Below are positions 54,826-64,000 of a DNA stretch of 64,000 nucleotides, in pieces. The stretch spans positions 124,001 through 188,000 of the forward strand of contig NZ_JAFEKF010000001.1 of the NCBI RefSeq assembly GCF_016888445.1. The letters are read 5' to 3'. Numbering within the stretch: position 1 is the first letter of the stretch; every line of letters begins with the position of its first letter. The notes below the pieces were generated by a model, which saw only the letters and a list, made by a program, of their open reading frames with translations, was not told the DNA's origin and searched no databases. Made by a program: the position numbers and the translations under genes. Source of the stretch: Marinomonas ostreistagni (GTDB lineage: Bacteria; Pseudomonadota; Gammaproteobacteria; Pseudomonadales; Marinomonadaceae).

Positions 54826-56592
54826 TTAATGGTCAATCGCACCGCCAGCCCCTTTCGGGTAACGGACGCTCTCTACCAATTCTTGGATCTCTTCTGGCAC
54901 ATCGTCGGTCATATTTGACACGATGAAGGCTACCGCGAAGTTAATCACCGCACCAATCGCACCAAAAGACAGAGGCGACACACCTAGTAACCAATTATCT
55001 GGTGTATTCGCCAGTGTATTGGTACCTGGGATGAAGAACCAACCTAGGTAAGTAAAGATGTAGACCAGCGTAGACAATAGACCTGCTAGCATGCCGGCAA
55101 TGGCACCTTTGTTGTTAATGCGTTTAGAGAAGATACCCATCATCAATGCTGGGAAGATCGACGCTGCAGCAATACCAAAGGCGAGTGCCACCACCTGTGC
55201 CGCAAAGCCTGGTGGGTTCATACCTAAGTAGGTTGCCACAAGGATCGCCACAAACATGGAAATACGCGCTGCCAGCAACTCGCCTTTCTCAGTGATATCA
55301 GGGTTAATCGAGCCTTTGATCAAGTCATGACTGACCGCAGAAGAAATCGCCAATAGTAGACCTGCTGCCGTTGATAGGGCGGCGGCCAAACCACCTGCAG
55401 CAATCAAACCGATTACCCAGCTTGGTAGGTTGGCAATTTCAGGGTTTGCCAATACTAGAATGTCACGGTTTACGTCTAGCTCGTTGCCAGCCCAGCCACG
55501 CGCCGTCGCTTCAGCTTCAAACGCAGGTGTGTCGTTGTAGAACTGCACACGGCCGTCACCGTTTTTATCTTCGTATTTGATCAGACCGGTTTGCTCCCAA
55601 GTTTGGATCCAATCAGGGCGGTCGGCGTAAGCGATCGCTTCTTGATTTGGGCCATCAGGGTAGATAGTGGTCATTAGATTCAAACGTGCCATAGAGGCTA
55701 CTGCAGGCGCTGTTAGGTACAGTAGGGCAATAAAGACTAGCGCCCAACCTGCTGACCAGCGTGCATCGGCAACTTTAGGTACGGTGAAGAAACGAATGAT
55801 AACGTGCGGCAGACCCGCTGTACCGATCATCAGCGATAGAGTGAACAGCACCATGTTGAGTTTGTTGTCCACATCAGCGGTGTAATCTTGGAAACCAAGC
55901 TCACGAACTACTTCATCAAGCTTTTGCAGTAGTGGCATGCCTGAAGCTGTGTGATCAGAGAACAAACCAATCGCTGGGATAAACGTATCGGTAAGTTGTA
56001 GCGAGATAAACACCGCAGGGATCGTGTAAGCAACGATCAATACACAGTACTGTGCCACCTGAGTGTAGGTAATTCCTTTCATACCACCTAATACTGCGTA
56101 GAAGAATACGACTACGGCAGCAATCATTAGGCCGGTATTGTTATCAACTTCAAGGAAGCGAGAGAACGCTACGCCCGCACCAGTCATCTGGCCGATGACG
56201 TAGGTAACAGAGGCCGCGATCAAACAGGCAACGGCCACTAAGCGAGCCGTTCTAGAGTAAAAGCGGTCACCGATGAAATCAGGGACGGTAAATTTACCAA
56301 ATTTACGCAGATATGGGGCCAGTAGCATGGCGAGCAAAACGTAGCCACCGGTCCAGCCCATAAGGAAAGTAGAGTTAGCATAACCACCGGCGGCAATTAG
56401 ACCCGCCATGGAAATGAAAGACGCCGCAGACATCCAGTCGGCCGCGGTTGCCATGCCGTTCATGACAGGGTGAACACCACCACCGGCGACATAGAATTCT
56501 TTAGTTGAGCCGGCACGAGCCCAAATCGCGATACCAAAGTAGAGGGCAAACGAGGCCCCTACAAACAGCAAGTTAATCGTAAACTGACTCAT
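54826..56592 (-). CDS. Sodium:solute symporter large subunit (ActP-like, VC_2705 subfamily)
   Basis: 588 residues with about 13 membrane spans; FYVAGGGVHPVMNGMATAADWMSAASF and DRFYSRTARLVAVACL are the SSS signatures. It belongs to the subgroup that pairs with a small DUF4212 subunit and contains a hydrophilic insert (about 320-390, with DKNGDGRVQFYND, an EF-hand-like acidic loop). Related to acetate permease ActP; the likely substrate is a short-chain carboxylate. GAGGAG lies inside the end of the small-subunit gene, so translation is coupled. Confidence 0.9.
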   Translation of the reverse strand: MSQFTINLLFVGASFALYFGIAIWARAGSTKEFYVAGGGVHPVMNGMATAADWMSAASFISMAGLIAAGGYANSTFLMGWTGGYVLLAMLLAPYLRKFGKFTVPDFIGDRFYSRTARLVAVACLIAASVTYVIGQMTGAGVAFSRFLEVDNNTGLMIAAVVVFFYAVLGGMKGITYTQVAQYCVLIVAYTIPAVFISLQLTDTFIPAIGLFSDHTASGMPLLQKLDEVVRELGFQDYTADVDNKLNMVLFTLSLMIGTAGLPHVIIRFFTVPKVADARWSAGWALVFIALLYLTAPAVASMARLNLMTTIYPDGPNQEAIAYADRPDWIQTWEQTGLIKYEDKNGDGRVQFYNDTPAFEAEATARGWAGNELDVNRDILVLANPEIANLPSWVIGLIAAGGLAAALSTAAGLLLAISSAVSHDLIKGSINPDITEKGELLAARISMFVAILVATYLGMNPPGFAAQVVALAFGIAAASIFPALMMGIFSKRINNKGAIAGMLAGLLSTLVYIFTYLGWFFIPGTNTLANTPDNWLLGVSPLSFGAIGAVINFAVAFIVSNMTDDVPEEIQELVESVRYPKGAGGAIDH

Positions 56593-56597
56593 GGTGA

Positions 56598-56858
56598 TTA
56601 CTCCTCAAGGCCGTATTCTTTGTCCAGTGCATTCATACGCCATGCGTAGAAAAACACCAAGATGATAAAGCTGATGATGGAACCTTGTTGAGCAAACCAG
56701 AAGCCTAAGTCGGTGCCCCCGACTTCTATTCCGGCGAGCATTGGACGAAGCAGAATGCCAAAGCCGTAGGACACCAGTGCCCAAACGATTAAACATCCGA
56801 AGATTAATCTGACGTTCGCCTTCCAGTAGTTTTCTTGGTTTTGAGTATGATCCGACAT
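56598..56858 (-). CDS. Sodium:solute symporter small subunit (DUF4212)
   Basis: 86 residues with two membrane spans. NYWKANVRLIFGCLIVWALVSYGFG and GFWFAQQGSIISFIILVFFYAWRMNALD match the DUF4212 / Na_symport_sm family exactly in pattern. ATG 56858 has AAGGAG upstream; the longer frame to 56993 is not supported. It precedes the large subunit by five bases. Confidence 0.92.
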   Translation of the reverse strand: MSDHTQNQENYWKANVRLIFGCLIVWALVSYGFGILLRPMLAGIEVGGTDLGFWFAQQGSIISFIILVFFYAWRMNALDKEYGLEE

Positions 56859-56969
56859 AGTCGTCTCCTTTGTTATTTTTATTTGCACATTGAATGTAGC
56901 AGTGCCGTTGTAAAGAAGAAGTGAGACTTTAGTCGAAGAGTCGGAAAAATAACGTTTTGATAGGCAATA

Positions 56970-57000
56970 AAAAACGCCAAGGCCGCAGGGCACTTGGCGT
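56970..57000 (-). terminator. Terminator of the RND efflux operon
   Basis: ACGCCAA (56974-56980) / TTGGCGT (56994-57000). On the minus strand it is followed by TTTTTTATT, just after the RND pump stop. Confidence 0.85.
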
Positions 57001-57033
57001 GAAACAAATGTAATAATTTGTGTTGGTGCGCCG

Positions 57034-60000
57034 TTAAGGAGCTTGCTCGACAGTTTGACCGCTTACTTTGCCTTTGAGGCGACTGTATAAATTGTGCAAG
57101 TCTTCCTTGATCATCAATAACACTGGAATCAGCACTAAAGTGATCAGGGTAGCAAACAGGATACCGTAAGCTAATGAGACGGCGGCGGGCACCATGACTT
57201 TGGCCTGACGCGAGGTCTCACCCAAAATTGGGATCAAGCCCGCGTAGGTGGTGACAGACGTCAATAATACTGCGCGTAGGCGACTTTGACAGGCTTCCAC
57301 GACAGCTTTGCGCAAATGCACGGTTTGTTTGCGCAGCTCATTAAAGCGCGAGGTAAGCAGTAGGCTGTCGTTGACCACCACCCCCGACAGCGCGATGATG
57401 CCATTGAGTGAAAAAATCCCCAGCGCTAAGTCATTGAACCAATGGCCTAAGAGGGCACCGACTACGCCAAAGGGAATGGCCATCATGATGACAATTGGTT
57501 GGCTGTAGGACTTTAGCGGAATGGCCAGCAAGCCGTAGATGATCAGCATGGCGATGGCAAACATCTCAACCATAGACGACTCAGTTTCTTCGCGCTCTTC
57601 TGCTTCGCCCGAGTAATACATATCGACTGCTGGGAAGCGCTGTTTCATTTCCGGTTCGACAGCATTTTTAAGATAGGCCACTACCTCGGTAGCCGACATA
57701 CGCTCTTTGTCGACTTCGGCTGAGAGGTATACCGAGCGCTTGCTATCGATGCGTGTGATTTTGGTTTGTGCTACTTCCTGGGTGAGATAAGCGACTGATG
57801 CGAGCGGCACACGGGCGCCGTTTTCGAGAATGATCAGTGTGTTGAGTATGTTGGCTGGGCTTTCTTGTTGGGCATCGGGATAGCCCAAGCGAACTTCAAC
57901 TTCGGAATTATCACGTTGGTATTTTTGCACCACTTGGCCATCAAAGTTGCTCATGATTTGACTCGCCAGTTCATTGGTGGTGAGCCCTAAGGAGCGCCCT
58001 TGATCGTTTAGGTTGAGTACAATACGTGACTCCTTAGCCGAGTCATTTTCTTCGATTCCTTGCACGGCTGGTACGGCATCTAGCTTCTTGATCAGTGTTG
58101 CCATGGCGGCATCAAGTACACTGTTGTCACTGCCACGTAGTTCAACTCTAAGGGCATCGACTGAACCCCATGAGGTGCGTATACGCAAGTTGCTGACGCC
58201 TTCTGGTTCACCGATAAGCGTTTGCCAAGTGCGTGCGAACTCGGCGGCACTGTAATTGGCTTGACTGCCCAGCTCAATGCGCAGGCTTCCGGATTGGTCA
58301 TTGCTAGCGGTCACTTGTAAGTTTTCAATGCCAGCTTGTTCTTGCTCACCACGTAATTGGCGATCAGTTGCCAGCGCGCTTTGTTCAAGGTGTGTTAAGA
58401 CCTTGTGCGTTTGCCCATAGCTGGCATCGTTGTGCATGGTGAGATTTGCACGGATGGTGTCGCCCGGGATGTCGGGGAAAAAGCTGATGCGAATGGCACC
58501 AGTAAAGGGCATCGAGGCCACCAGTGTGAATACCGCTGCAAACAGCACAATCACCGCGTAACGGTGATCAATGGCGCGATGGATTAGGCCATAATAGATT
58601 TTATGGTTGAACCATTGCAGAGCACCATCCGCTGTCTGTTGCACTTTACTCCAGAGTTTTAGTAGTGGATTTTCCGCACGACGCTTTTGCGTGTTTAAGT
58701 GGGCCAAGTGAGCGGGCAAAATAAGTTTCGACTCGATCACAGACAACAACAAACAGATGGTCACCACCGCAGCGAACTGAGCGTACAGTTGGCCTAGGCG
58801 ACCTTCGATATTGGACAGTGCCCAAAACGCTGCCACCGTGGTAAAGACGCCAAATAGAGTCGGCACCGCCACCTGCATGGTGCCTTTGATGGTGTTGGCG
58901 AGGGTGTCGCCTTCTTTTTGTCTGACGCTGTAAACGCTCTCACCGATGACCACCGCATCGTCGACAACAATCCCTAGGGCCATGATAAAGCCAAAGGTGG
59001 TCAGTAGATTTAGGGTTAAGCCGACGCTCTCAAGTCCCATGACATAAAACGTACCAAAGAAAATAAACGGTAAGCCTAGGGCGACCCAAAATGCGACGGT
59101 TAAATTCAAAAATACCGCCAACATGACAAACACCAATAAAATACCGGTAATGGCATTTTTAACCATCAGTGCGAGGCGATCATTGATGGATTCACTGCGA
59201 TCATGCCAAGTGTCTAAAGACACGCCTTGGGGTAAACGATTGCTGTCGAGCCATTGTTGAATGATGTCTCGCGCACCATTGACGGAGGCAGTGATGTCAT
59301 CTTCGCCGGTGGTAATGACTTCTAAGGCGAGGCTGGACTCGCCATTAAAGCGTGATAAGACAAAATCGTCTTCGTCATAGGCATCACGAATAATGGCTAG
59401 GTCACCAAGGCGCAAGCTACCACCACTGGCAAGCGAAACAATGCGAATGTCGGCGAACTGCTGTTTGACATAGGCTTGCTCAGAGGCGCGCACGTGTAAA
59501 TAGACATCGGCGTCGCGAACGGTAGCGACGCGAGAGGGCGTAGACTCTTCGTTGATCGCATTAGCGATGTCCGACAAGGTGAGATTGTAAGCTTCCAGCT
59601 TGGTCTTATCGACCTCGATCAACATAGTGGGATCGAGCCAGCCTGAAATCGAAACAGCATTGATGTACGCACTGGTCAACAAGTCTGACTCAAGCTCTTC
59701 AGCCAAAGTTTGTAGGGTGCGTCGATCGGCGTCGCCATACAATTGAATCCACAAAGCATGCTCTTCACGGCGTGAGCGAGAGACCACCGGTGGGTCGGCT
59801 TCATCTGGAAATGAGGTGACTTGGTCGAGTTTGTCTTTGACATCCTGCATCAGCTTTTCGATGTCATAGCCTTCTTGCATTTCAATGGTGGCGCTTGCTC
59901 CGTTGGCCGTGGATTGGGTGGTCAGGTCATCAATGCCCAAAACATCTTGGAGCGCCTGTTCGATGGGGATGGCTACCCCTTCTTCAGAGGCTTGCGCTGA

Positions 60001-60180
60001 ACCACTGTCGTAGTCGACGGAAATGGATACACGATCGGCAGGGAAACTTGGGAAGGCCTCACGATTTAGATCGCCCACGCTCATGATGCCTAGGGCAATC
60101 ACGAGTACGAGAAGTAGATTGGCCGCTACTGGGTTGTTGGCAAACCAAGGGATGATGCCGCGAGCTTGTTCAGAGTTCAT
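57034..60180 (-). CDS. RND-family efflux pump inner-membrane transporter
   Basis: Proton-driven export pump, 1048 residues from ATG 60180, which overlaps the adaptor stop (ATGA). Twelve spans, two large periplasmic loops, and GIVVDDAVVIGESVY in span 4 with the proton-relay Asp pair. It resembles the HAE1/MMPL-like group acting on hydrophobic compounds, with PFGVVGALLGHWF and ALSGVVVNDSLLL in the second half. Substrate is not predictable. Third gene of the OMF-adaptor-pump operon. Confidence 0.93.
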   Translation of the reverse strand: MNSEQARGIIPWFANNPVAANLLLVLVIALGIMSVGDLNREAFPSFPADRVSISVDYDSGSAQASEEGVAIPIEQALQDVLGIDDLTTQSTANGASATIEMQEGYDIEKLMQDVKDKLDQVTSFPDEADPPVVSRSRREEHALWIQLYGDADRRTLQTLAEELESDLLTSAYINAVSISGWLDPTMLIEVDKTKLEAYNLTLSDIANAINEESTPSRVATVRDADVYLHVRASEQAYVKQQFADIRIVSLASGGSLRLGDLAIIRDAYDEDDFVLSRFNGESSLALEVITTGEDDITASVNGARDIIQQWLDSNRLPQGVSLDTWHDRSESINDRLALMVKNAITGILLVFVMLAVFLNLTVAFWVALGLPFIFFGTFYVMGLESVGLTLNLLTTFGFIMALGIVVDDAVVIGESVYSVRQKEGDTLANTIKGTMQVAVPTLFGVFTTVAAFWALSNIEGRLGQLYAQFAAVVTICLLLSVIESKLILPAHLAHLNTQKRRAENPLLKLWSKVQQTADGALQWFNHKIYYGLIHRAIDHRYAVIVLFAAVFTLVASMPFTGAIRISFFPDIPGDTIRANLTMHNDASYGQTHKVLTHLEQSALATDRQLRGEQEQAGIENLQVTASNDQSGSLRIELGSQANYSAAEFARTWQTLIGEPEGVSNLRIRTSWGSVDALRVELRGSDNSVLDAAMATLIKKLDAVPAVQGIEENDSAKESRIVLNLNDQGRSLGLTTNELASQIMSNFDGQVVQKYQRDNSEVEVRLGYPDAQQESPANILNTLIILENGARVPLASVAYLTQEVAQTKITRIDSKRSVYLSAEVDKERMSATEVVAYLKNAVEPEMKQRFPAVDMYYSGEAEEREETESSMVEMFAIAMLIIYGLLAIPLKSYSQPIVIMMAIPFGVVGALLGHWFNDLALGIFSLNGIIALSGVVVNDSLLLTSRFNELRKQTVHLRKAVVEACQSRLRAVLLTSVTTYAGLIPILGETSRQAKVMVPAAVSLAYGILFATLITLVLIPVLLMIKEDLHNLYSRLKGKVSGQTVEQAP

Positions 60181-61346
60181 TCTTGTGCCCACTCCACCGG
60201 ATTTACCAACATGCCTTTCAGGTAGCTATTGTAAGGATGGGTTAGGACTTGTTGCGCTTGCCCTTGGAGTGATTCTGGCACATCCACATAGACATACTCT
60301 TGGTCGACAAAGCGGGGCGTGGTATCGAAATTCGCCAGACGGTTATCCGCATCGACGTACCAAATTTGGCTTTTTTGACTCAATGCAGAATTGGGCAGCT
60401 GCCAAAGATTCTCAAGTTGTTTGCCCGATAACGTGATACGAACGTAACTGCCTAATAATAAACTAGGTTGCTGAGCTAAGGGGTTATCGACCGCAACATA
60501 AAGGCTGCGTAAGCCTGTCTCAGTGTCCACATGAAGGCCGGCTTGCTTCACATACCCAGGCCAAACATGCTGACCATCCACCGCTCGCACTTGGGCTGGC
60601 CAATGTTGCTCGAGCATGGTCTGGGCGGTAGGTAACTTTTGCCAATCTTGCTGGCTTAGTTGTAGAGCGATTTCGACGCGATCCGAGCTATATAAGGTAG
60701 CGACTTCGGCACCACTGCTTAGGTAAGTGCCTAGCGAAATGGCTTCGGCGGCGATGACACCATCAAAGGGCGCGCGAATGGTTAGCTTTTCAACATTGTC
60801 TTGGGCGAGCGCCAAAGCGGACTCCGCGGCATCGACATCGGCCTGAGCGGCAGCCAGCTGAGGCTCGCGTAGCACTAGGTCGGAGTCGGGTTGACCTTCA
60901 AGTCCGGCAGCTTGCCATTCGGCGTTGGCTTGCTCTACTTGACGCTGTTCTTGTTTAAGGGCGAGGCGTGAAGCGGCGAGTTCATTTTTGGCGCTGGCCA
61001 GCTCAGTAAGCAAACTAAGGTTAGTCAGTTGTGCTAGAACTTCTCCTTGTTTGACTTGAGCGCCGGCTTCCAAGTTAGGCGACACTGTGGTCACTTCACC
61101 ACTTACTTGACTGGTCAAGCTTAGATTGTAGTTAGGCTGCGCTAGACCGACAGCGGTCAAGGAGGCGGCATGTGAAGACGGTGTAACATTGACCACAGTA
61201 ACATCCAGTGCGGTTTCGGGGGCAGCGGGTCTGCTACGACTGAATTGCGCTTGGTTTTGGCTGATGGCGTATTGAATATAGGCATAGACGCCAATAAACA
61301 AGGCAACGGCTAAGCCAAATACCAGCCAAGGTAATTTACGTCCCAT
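60177..61346 (-). CDS. RND efflux periplasmic adaptor (membrane-fusion protein)
   Basis: 389 residues. N-terminal anchor (LPWLVFGLAVALFIGVYAYI), lipoyl halves (NLEAGAQVKQGEVLAQLTNLSL and KLTIRAPFDGVIAAEAIS) separated by an alpha-hairpin (about 115-180), then beta-barrel domains. Links the pump to the outer-membrane channel. Start ATG 61346 overlaps the channel gene stop by one base; the end overlaps the pump start. Confidence 0.93.
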   Translation of the reverse strand: MGRKLPWLVFGLAVALFIGVYAYIQYAISQNQAQFSRSRPAAPETALDVTVVNVTPSSHAASLTAVGLAQPNYNLSLTSQVSGEVTTVSPNLEAGAQVKQGEVLAQLTNLSLLTELASAKNELAASRLALKQEQRQVEQANAEWQAAGLEGQPDSDLVLREPQLAAAQADVDAAESALALAQDNVEKLTIRAPFDGVIAAEAISLGTYLSSGAEVATLYSSDRVEIALQLSQQDWQKLPTAQTMLEQHWPAQVRAVDGQHVWPGYVKQAGLHVDTETGLRSLYVAVDNPLAQQPSLLLGSYVRITLSGKQLENLWQLPNSALSQKSQIWYVDADNRLANFDTTPRFVDQEYVYVDVPESLQGQAQQVLTHPYNSYLKGMLVNPVEWAQE

Positions 61347-62710
61347 TACTGTTGTACTCCTAGGCCAAGCGCCAGCCCTAAATCGACACGATTGGTCAGT
61401 TGTTGATAGTGTAAATCGTCTAATTCTGCTTGCAGGTCAAACACTGACTGCTGAGCATCAAGCAGATCCCTTAATTCGACTAAGCCTGAGCGATAGCGAC
61501 GCTCGTACAGCTGACGGTTGCTTTCAGCATTGTCCAGCGCATCGGCGATATGGGCGCGGCGGGTCGCGAGTACGCGCTCTTGCCCGATGGCGTTTTCCAC
61601 TTCGTTGACGGCGGTTAAGAGCGTTTCACGATAGTCTTGATAGGCTTGAGCTACCTCGATTTTTGCGACTTCGCTGGCGGCTTTTAGACGATTGCCTTGA
61701 AAGATCGGTGCACTGAGTTGACCTAATAAAGACCACACAGGAGAAACAAATAACGCGTCGCGTAAAGTGCTAGCGCTGTCTGATAAGCTAGCGCTTAAAC
61801 TCAGCGATGGCAGCATGTCTTTGTAAGCCACCGCGGCGTTGTAATCGGCAGCTTCGATAGCAAGGTAAGCGGCCCGTAAATCCGGGCGCAGGGCTAAAGA
61901 TTGGTTGGGCAGATCGGTTAAAGGCATGATGATCTCAGGATAATCAGTGGCTGGCGGCACGTTAAAGTCTTGATTGCTGCCGAGTAGTAATTTCAGGGCG
62001 CGATAGTTACTGGCGAGATTTTCTTGGTACTCGGCTAATGAGGCTCTTGATTGCGATGTGGAGGTTTCGGCTTGATCGAGGTTTTCTAGCGTGCCTAGAC
62101 CGTTGCGAAAGCGCTGGATAATCAGTTTTTCATTGGTTTCAAGTAGCGCTAAGCGCTGTCGCTCGATGTCAATCGCGCGCTGGTTTGCAATCAGCAGAAG
62201 CCAGTTTTTCATCACATTAGCCGCTAAGCTGGCTTGACTGGCGCGATAGGTTTCACTGTCGCTAGCAAGGGTTTTAAGCGCGGCGGACTCCCGATCGGCA
62301 AGCTGTGCCCATAGATCAAGCTCCCAGCTTATGTTGGCGCTGGCGCTGTAGCGGGTATCGCTGTCTTGCTCGCGGTTAGCTGAGACACTGGTGTCTACTT
62401 GAGGCAGTTGTTCACCTTGCACGCTGCGAATATTCCAACGGCTGGCTTCCAGTGAGAGCGCTGTACGCTGCAGACTAGGGTTGCCAGCTAAGGCTTGTTT
62501 AATAAGCCTATCTAACTGGTCAGAAGCGATTAAATCGCCTAAATGTAGCGTGCTTTCGTCACCTTCGGGGCGTCCAAAAACGTGTTGTTGTTCGGTCTCT
62601 AGCTGGTTTTGGGCATCGGCTTGATAGTCATGACGCTCGGACAGATGATTACAACCTGTCAGCCCTACAAGGCAAAGCATCAGCAGTGGAAGTTTGGCGC
62701 TAGGTGTCAT
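61346..62710 (-). CDS. TolC-type outer-membrane efflux lipoprotein
   Basis: 454 residues. A lipobox at LVGLTGC makes it a lipoprotein of the NodT/OprM group. Two outer-membrane-efflux repeats rich in heptads (ASLAANVMKNWLLLIANQRAI; YQDYRETLLTAVNEVENAIG). ATG 62710 with GGAG is chosen over ATG 62725. First gene of the efflux operon. No repressor gene is adjacent. Confidence 0.92.
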   Translation of the reverse strand: MTPSAKLPLLMLCLVGLTGCNHLSERHDYQADAQNQLETEQQHVFGRPEGDESTLHLGDLIASDQLDRLIKQALAGNPSLQRTALSLEASRWNIRSVQGEQLPQVDTSVSANREQDSDTRYSASANISWELDLWAQLADRESAALKTLASDSETYRASQASLAANVMKNWLLLIANQRAIDIERQRLALLETNEKLIIQRFRNGLGTLENLDQAETSTSQSRASLAEYQENLASNYRALKLLLGSNQDFNVPPATDYPEIIMPLTDLPNQSLALRPDLRAAYLAIEAADYNAAVAYKDMLPSLSLSASLSDSASTLRDALFVSPVWSLLGQLSAPIFQGNRLKAASEVAKIEVAQAYQDYRETLLTAVNEVENAIGQERVLATRRAHIADALDNAESNRQLYERRYRSGLVELRDLLDAQQSVFDLQAELDDLHYQQLTNRVDLGLALGLGVQQ

Positions 62711-62932
62711 AGCCGCTCCGATCATTAAAACAACCCAGTTCTACAGTACAAGAAAGTTAATTATACCGAGGTGAATGACAGATTGTTTACTGTTTCAAAT
62801 GCAAAGAAAAGTAAAGACCACTGAATCTTGACATAGTTGCAGTCTGCGGTCGTCGTTGGGCTGTTGCTAGGCTGGCAAAGCGCTAGCAGAGGTGCGACAC
62901 TTACCGATTAATAGGAAAGCTTAAATTTGGTT

Positions 62933-63280
62933 ATGTCTGATTGGTCTGTTTATATCATCAAAACGGGGCTTAACACCCTATATACGGGTGTCACGACTGA
63001 TGTTACGCGCCGCTTTGAAGAGCATGCCTCGTCGGGCAAAAAGAGTGCGCGTTATTTGCGTGGCAAAGCGCCTTTGACGTTGGTGTGGCATGAGCGCGTA
63101 GCGGGCAAGCGTGTCGCCATGCAGCTTGAGTATCGCATTAAGCGATTGGCACGTCCGCTTAAAGACAAAATTGTTGCAGGTGAGATTGCTTTGGTAGCCC
63201 TGTTTCCAGAGGTTTTTGACGCGGCCGATGTCTGTGGAGCGGGCACATCAGTCGGCATCATTAGTGAAGTGACAAAATAG
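62933..63280 (+). CDS. GIY-YIG nuclease superfamily protein (YhbQ-like)
   Basis: 115 residues; VYIIKTGLNTLYTGVTTDVTRRFEEH holds the GIY-YIG-like core (VYII...LYTGVT), the conserved Arg and His, and a later Glu in LEYRIKRLAR. It resembles YhbQ/UPF0213. ATG 62933 preferred over TTG 62927; the AGGAAAG site is rather far upstream. Function unknown, possibly DNA repair. Confidence 0.88.
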   Translation: MSDWSVYIIKTGLNTLYTGVTTDVTRRFEEHASSGKKSARYLRGKAPLTLVWHERVAGKRVAMQLEYRIKRLARPLKDKIVAGEIALVALFPEVFDAADVCGAGTSVGIISEVTK

Positions 63281-63289
63281 GAATAACGC

Positions 63290-63655
63290 ATGATTCGAGG
63301 TATTGAACGTGTGGTTTTAACCGTCAGCAACCGCGCTCAGGCGCTGGACTTTTATCAGCGTGTATTGCAGATGTCGCGGTTACAGCAGACGCAAGATTGT
63401 GTCGTTGCGGGCACGCAAATTATTCAATTTCAGCTGTTAGGGGAAGAGATGCGCCATCACGCATTAGAAGGGGCGGCGCACCTTTGTTTGTCTACAGATT
63501 GGGGCATGGACGATCTGCTCCAGCACTTAGATAAGCATGCGGTGATGGTGCTAGAAGGCCCCATCAAACAGTCAACGGCGCAAGGGCAATGCCAAGCGGT
63601 GTTTTTTAATGATCTTGATAACAACCTGATTGAAGTACGTAGCTATTCCGTCTAA
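63290..63655 (+). CDS. VOC (glyoxalase-like) superfamily protein
   Basis: 121 residues. Two beta-alpha-beta-beta-beta modules: IERVVLTVSNRAQALDFYQRVL and AAHLCLSTDWGMDDLLQHL, ending CQAVFFNDLDNNLIEVRSY, as in VOC proteins such as YwbC. The metal-binding residue positions (His/Glu) are partly kept: the final Glu is present, while the first His is Val here. Enzymatic role unknown. AGGAATAACGC precedes the ATG. Confidence 0.85.
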   Translation: MIRGIERVVLTVSNRAQALDFYQRVLQMSRLQQTQDCVVAGTQIIQFQLLGEEMRHHALEGAAHLCLSTDWGMDDLLQHLDKHAVMVLEGPIKQSTAQGQCQAVFFNDLDNNLIEVRSYSV

Positions 63656-63662
63656 GACTGAA

Positions 63663-64000
63663 TTAGCGCCAGTTGCCCCAATTTTTATAAATGTCCTCAA
63701 GATCGGCGATGTGTTGTTGCCAATACTCTTTTGTTTGAAAATGTGGGAAGAGTTTAGGGAAGGCCGGATCTTGCCAACGTTGGGCGATCCAAGCGGTATA
63801 TACGACACTTCGCTCGGCCATAAACGCATCGATCAAATCGAGCTCGCGGGTATCAAATGGGGTGTAGGTTTCATAGCCTTCGATCAGCTCACTAAGCTGC
63901 TGGCGCTTGGTATCATGATCGGAGATATGTAACCACAAATCCTGTACCGCGTACCCCATACGACAATCGTCAAAATCCAGCAGCGTGAGTTGACCTTGAT
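63663..64000 (-). CDS. srkA: Stress response kinase A (C-terminal part)
   Basis: The gene runs past the right edge; 112 C-terminal residues are visible. LLDFDDCRMGYAVQDLWLHIS carries the DFDD metal motif (DFG equivalent), and ELSELIEGYETYTPFDTRELDLID, VYTAWIAQRWQDPAFPKLFP and TKEYWQQHI are characteristic of SrkA (RdoA/YihE), a Ser/Thr protein kinase of the Cpx regulon that counters programmed cell death. The short ATG-initiated frame at 63959 is internal. Convergent with the VOC gene. Confidence 0.9.
   Translation of the reverse strand, partial: QGQLTLLDFDDCRMGYAVQDLWLHISDHDTKRQQLSELIEGYETYTPFDTRELDLIDAFMAERSVVYTAWIAQRWQDPAFPKLFPHFQTKEYWQQHIADLEDIYKNWGNWR

Overview
This window looks like chromosome of a marine gammaproteobacterium. 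The evidence is the core gene order (cspD / clpS-clpA / infA / aat; ftsK-lolA-rarA-crcB-serS; tusDCB-tusE; uvrY-uvrC-pgsA followed by tRNAs; rnr-rlmB), a monomeric isocitrate dehydrogenase and a glycine-betaine demethylation locus. I favour an Oceanospirillales relative (Marinomonas-like), but no rRNA is present and the genus is inference. No prophage, IS element, CRISPR array or integron is visible.

Layout. 1-2 kb: end of an unknown gene, then a DUF4105 outer-membrane-type protein. 2-9 kb: glycine betaine catabolism (gbcA divergent from gbcB), a DUF294/CBS/cNMP-binding protein with a DnaQ-type exonuclease, and the regulator gbdR. 9-20 kb: icd, hflD, mnmA, nudJ overlapping rluE, cspD, clpS-clpA, infA, aat and a porin. 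20-30 kb: ftsK, lolA, rarA, crcB, serS, cobA, the tus sulfur relay, a YccA-type protein and hpf. 30-36 kb: a DnaT-like / lambda-P-like replication pair, uvrY, uvrC, pgsA and four tRNAs (Gly, Cys, Leu, Cys). 36-49 kb: a Fur-box-preceded Fes-like esterase, a DksA-type zinc-finger protein, rnr, rlmB, cobT-cobS-cobC, cobO, a second Fur box with a small putative operon that includes a 25-residue membrane peptide, YitT, rsuA and small genes. 48-57 kb: a CrbS-like transporter-histidine kinase, a DOPA-dioxygenase-like protein, slyD, bluB and a two-subunit sodium:solute symporter. 57-64 kb: a tripartite RND efflux operon, GIY-YIG and VOC proteins, and the truncated end of srkA.

Genes that work together. 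GbcA/GbcB remove the first methyl group of glycine betaine under GbdR control. BluB, CobT, CobS, CobC and CobO cover lower-ligand synthesis, nucleotide-loop assembly and adenosylation of cobalamin, although they lie in separate transcription units. CrbS, the SSS symporter pair and the DUF294/exonuclease pair belong to one short-chain carboxylate theme in related bacteria but are dispersed here. Two near-consensus Fur boxes mark iron-responsive units.

Most notable points: the Fes-like esterase has Glu where the nucleophilic Ser is expected; a phage-O/P-style replication gene pair sits in a housekeeping region with a 92-bp overlap; a second Fur unit encodes a TPR-like protein and a 25-residue membrane peptide; rluE and nudJ overlap by 146 bp; and an identical second tRNA-Cys lies downstream of a terminator that uses the tRNA-Leu 3' end.
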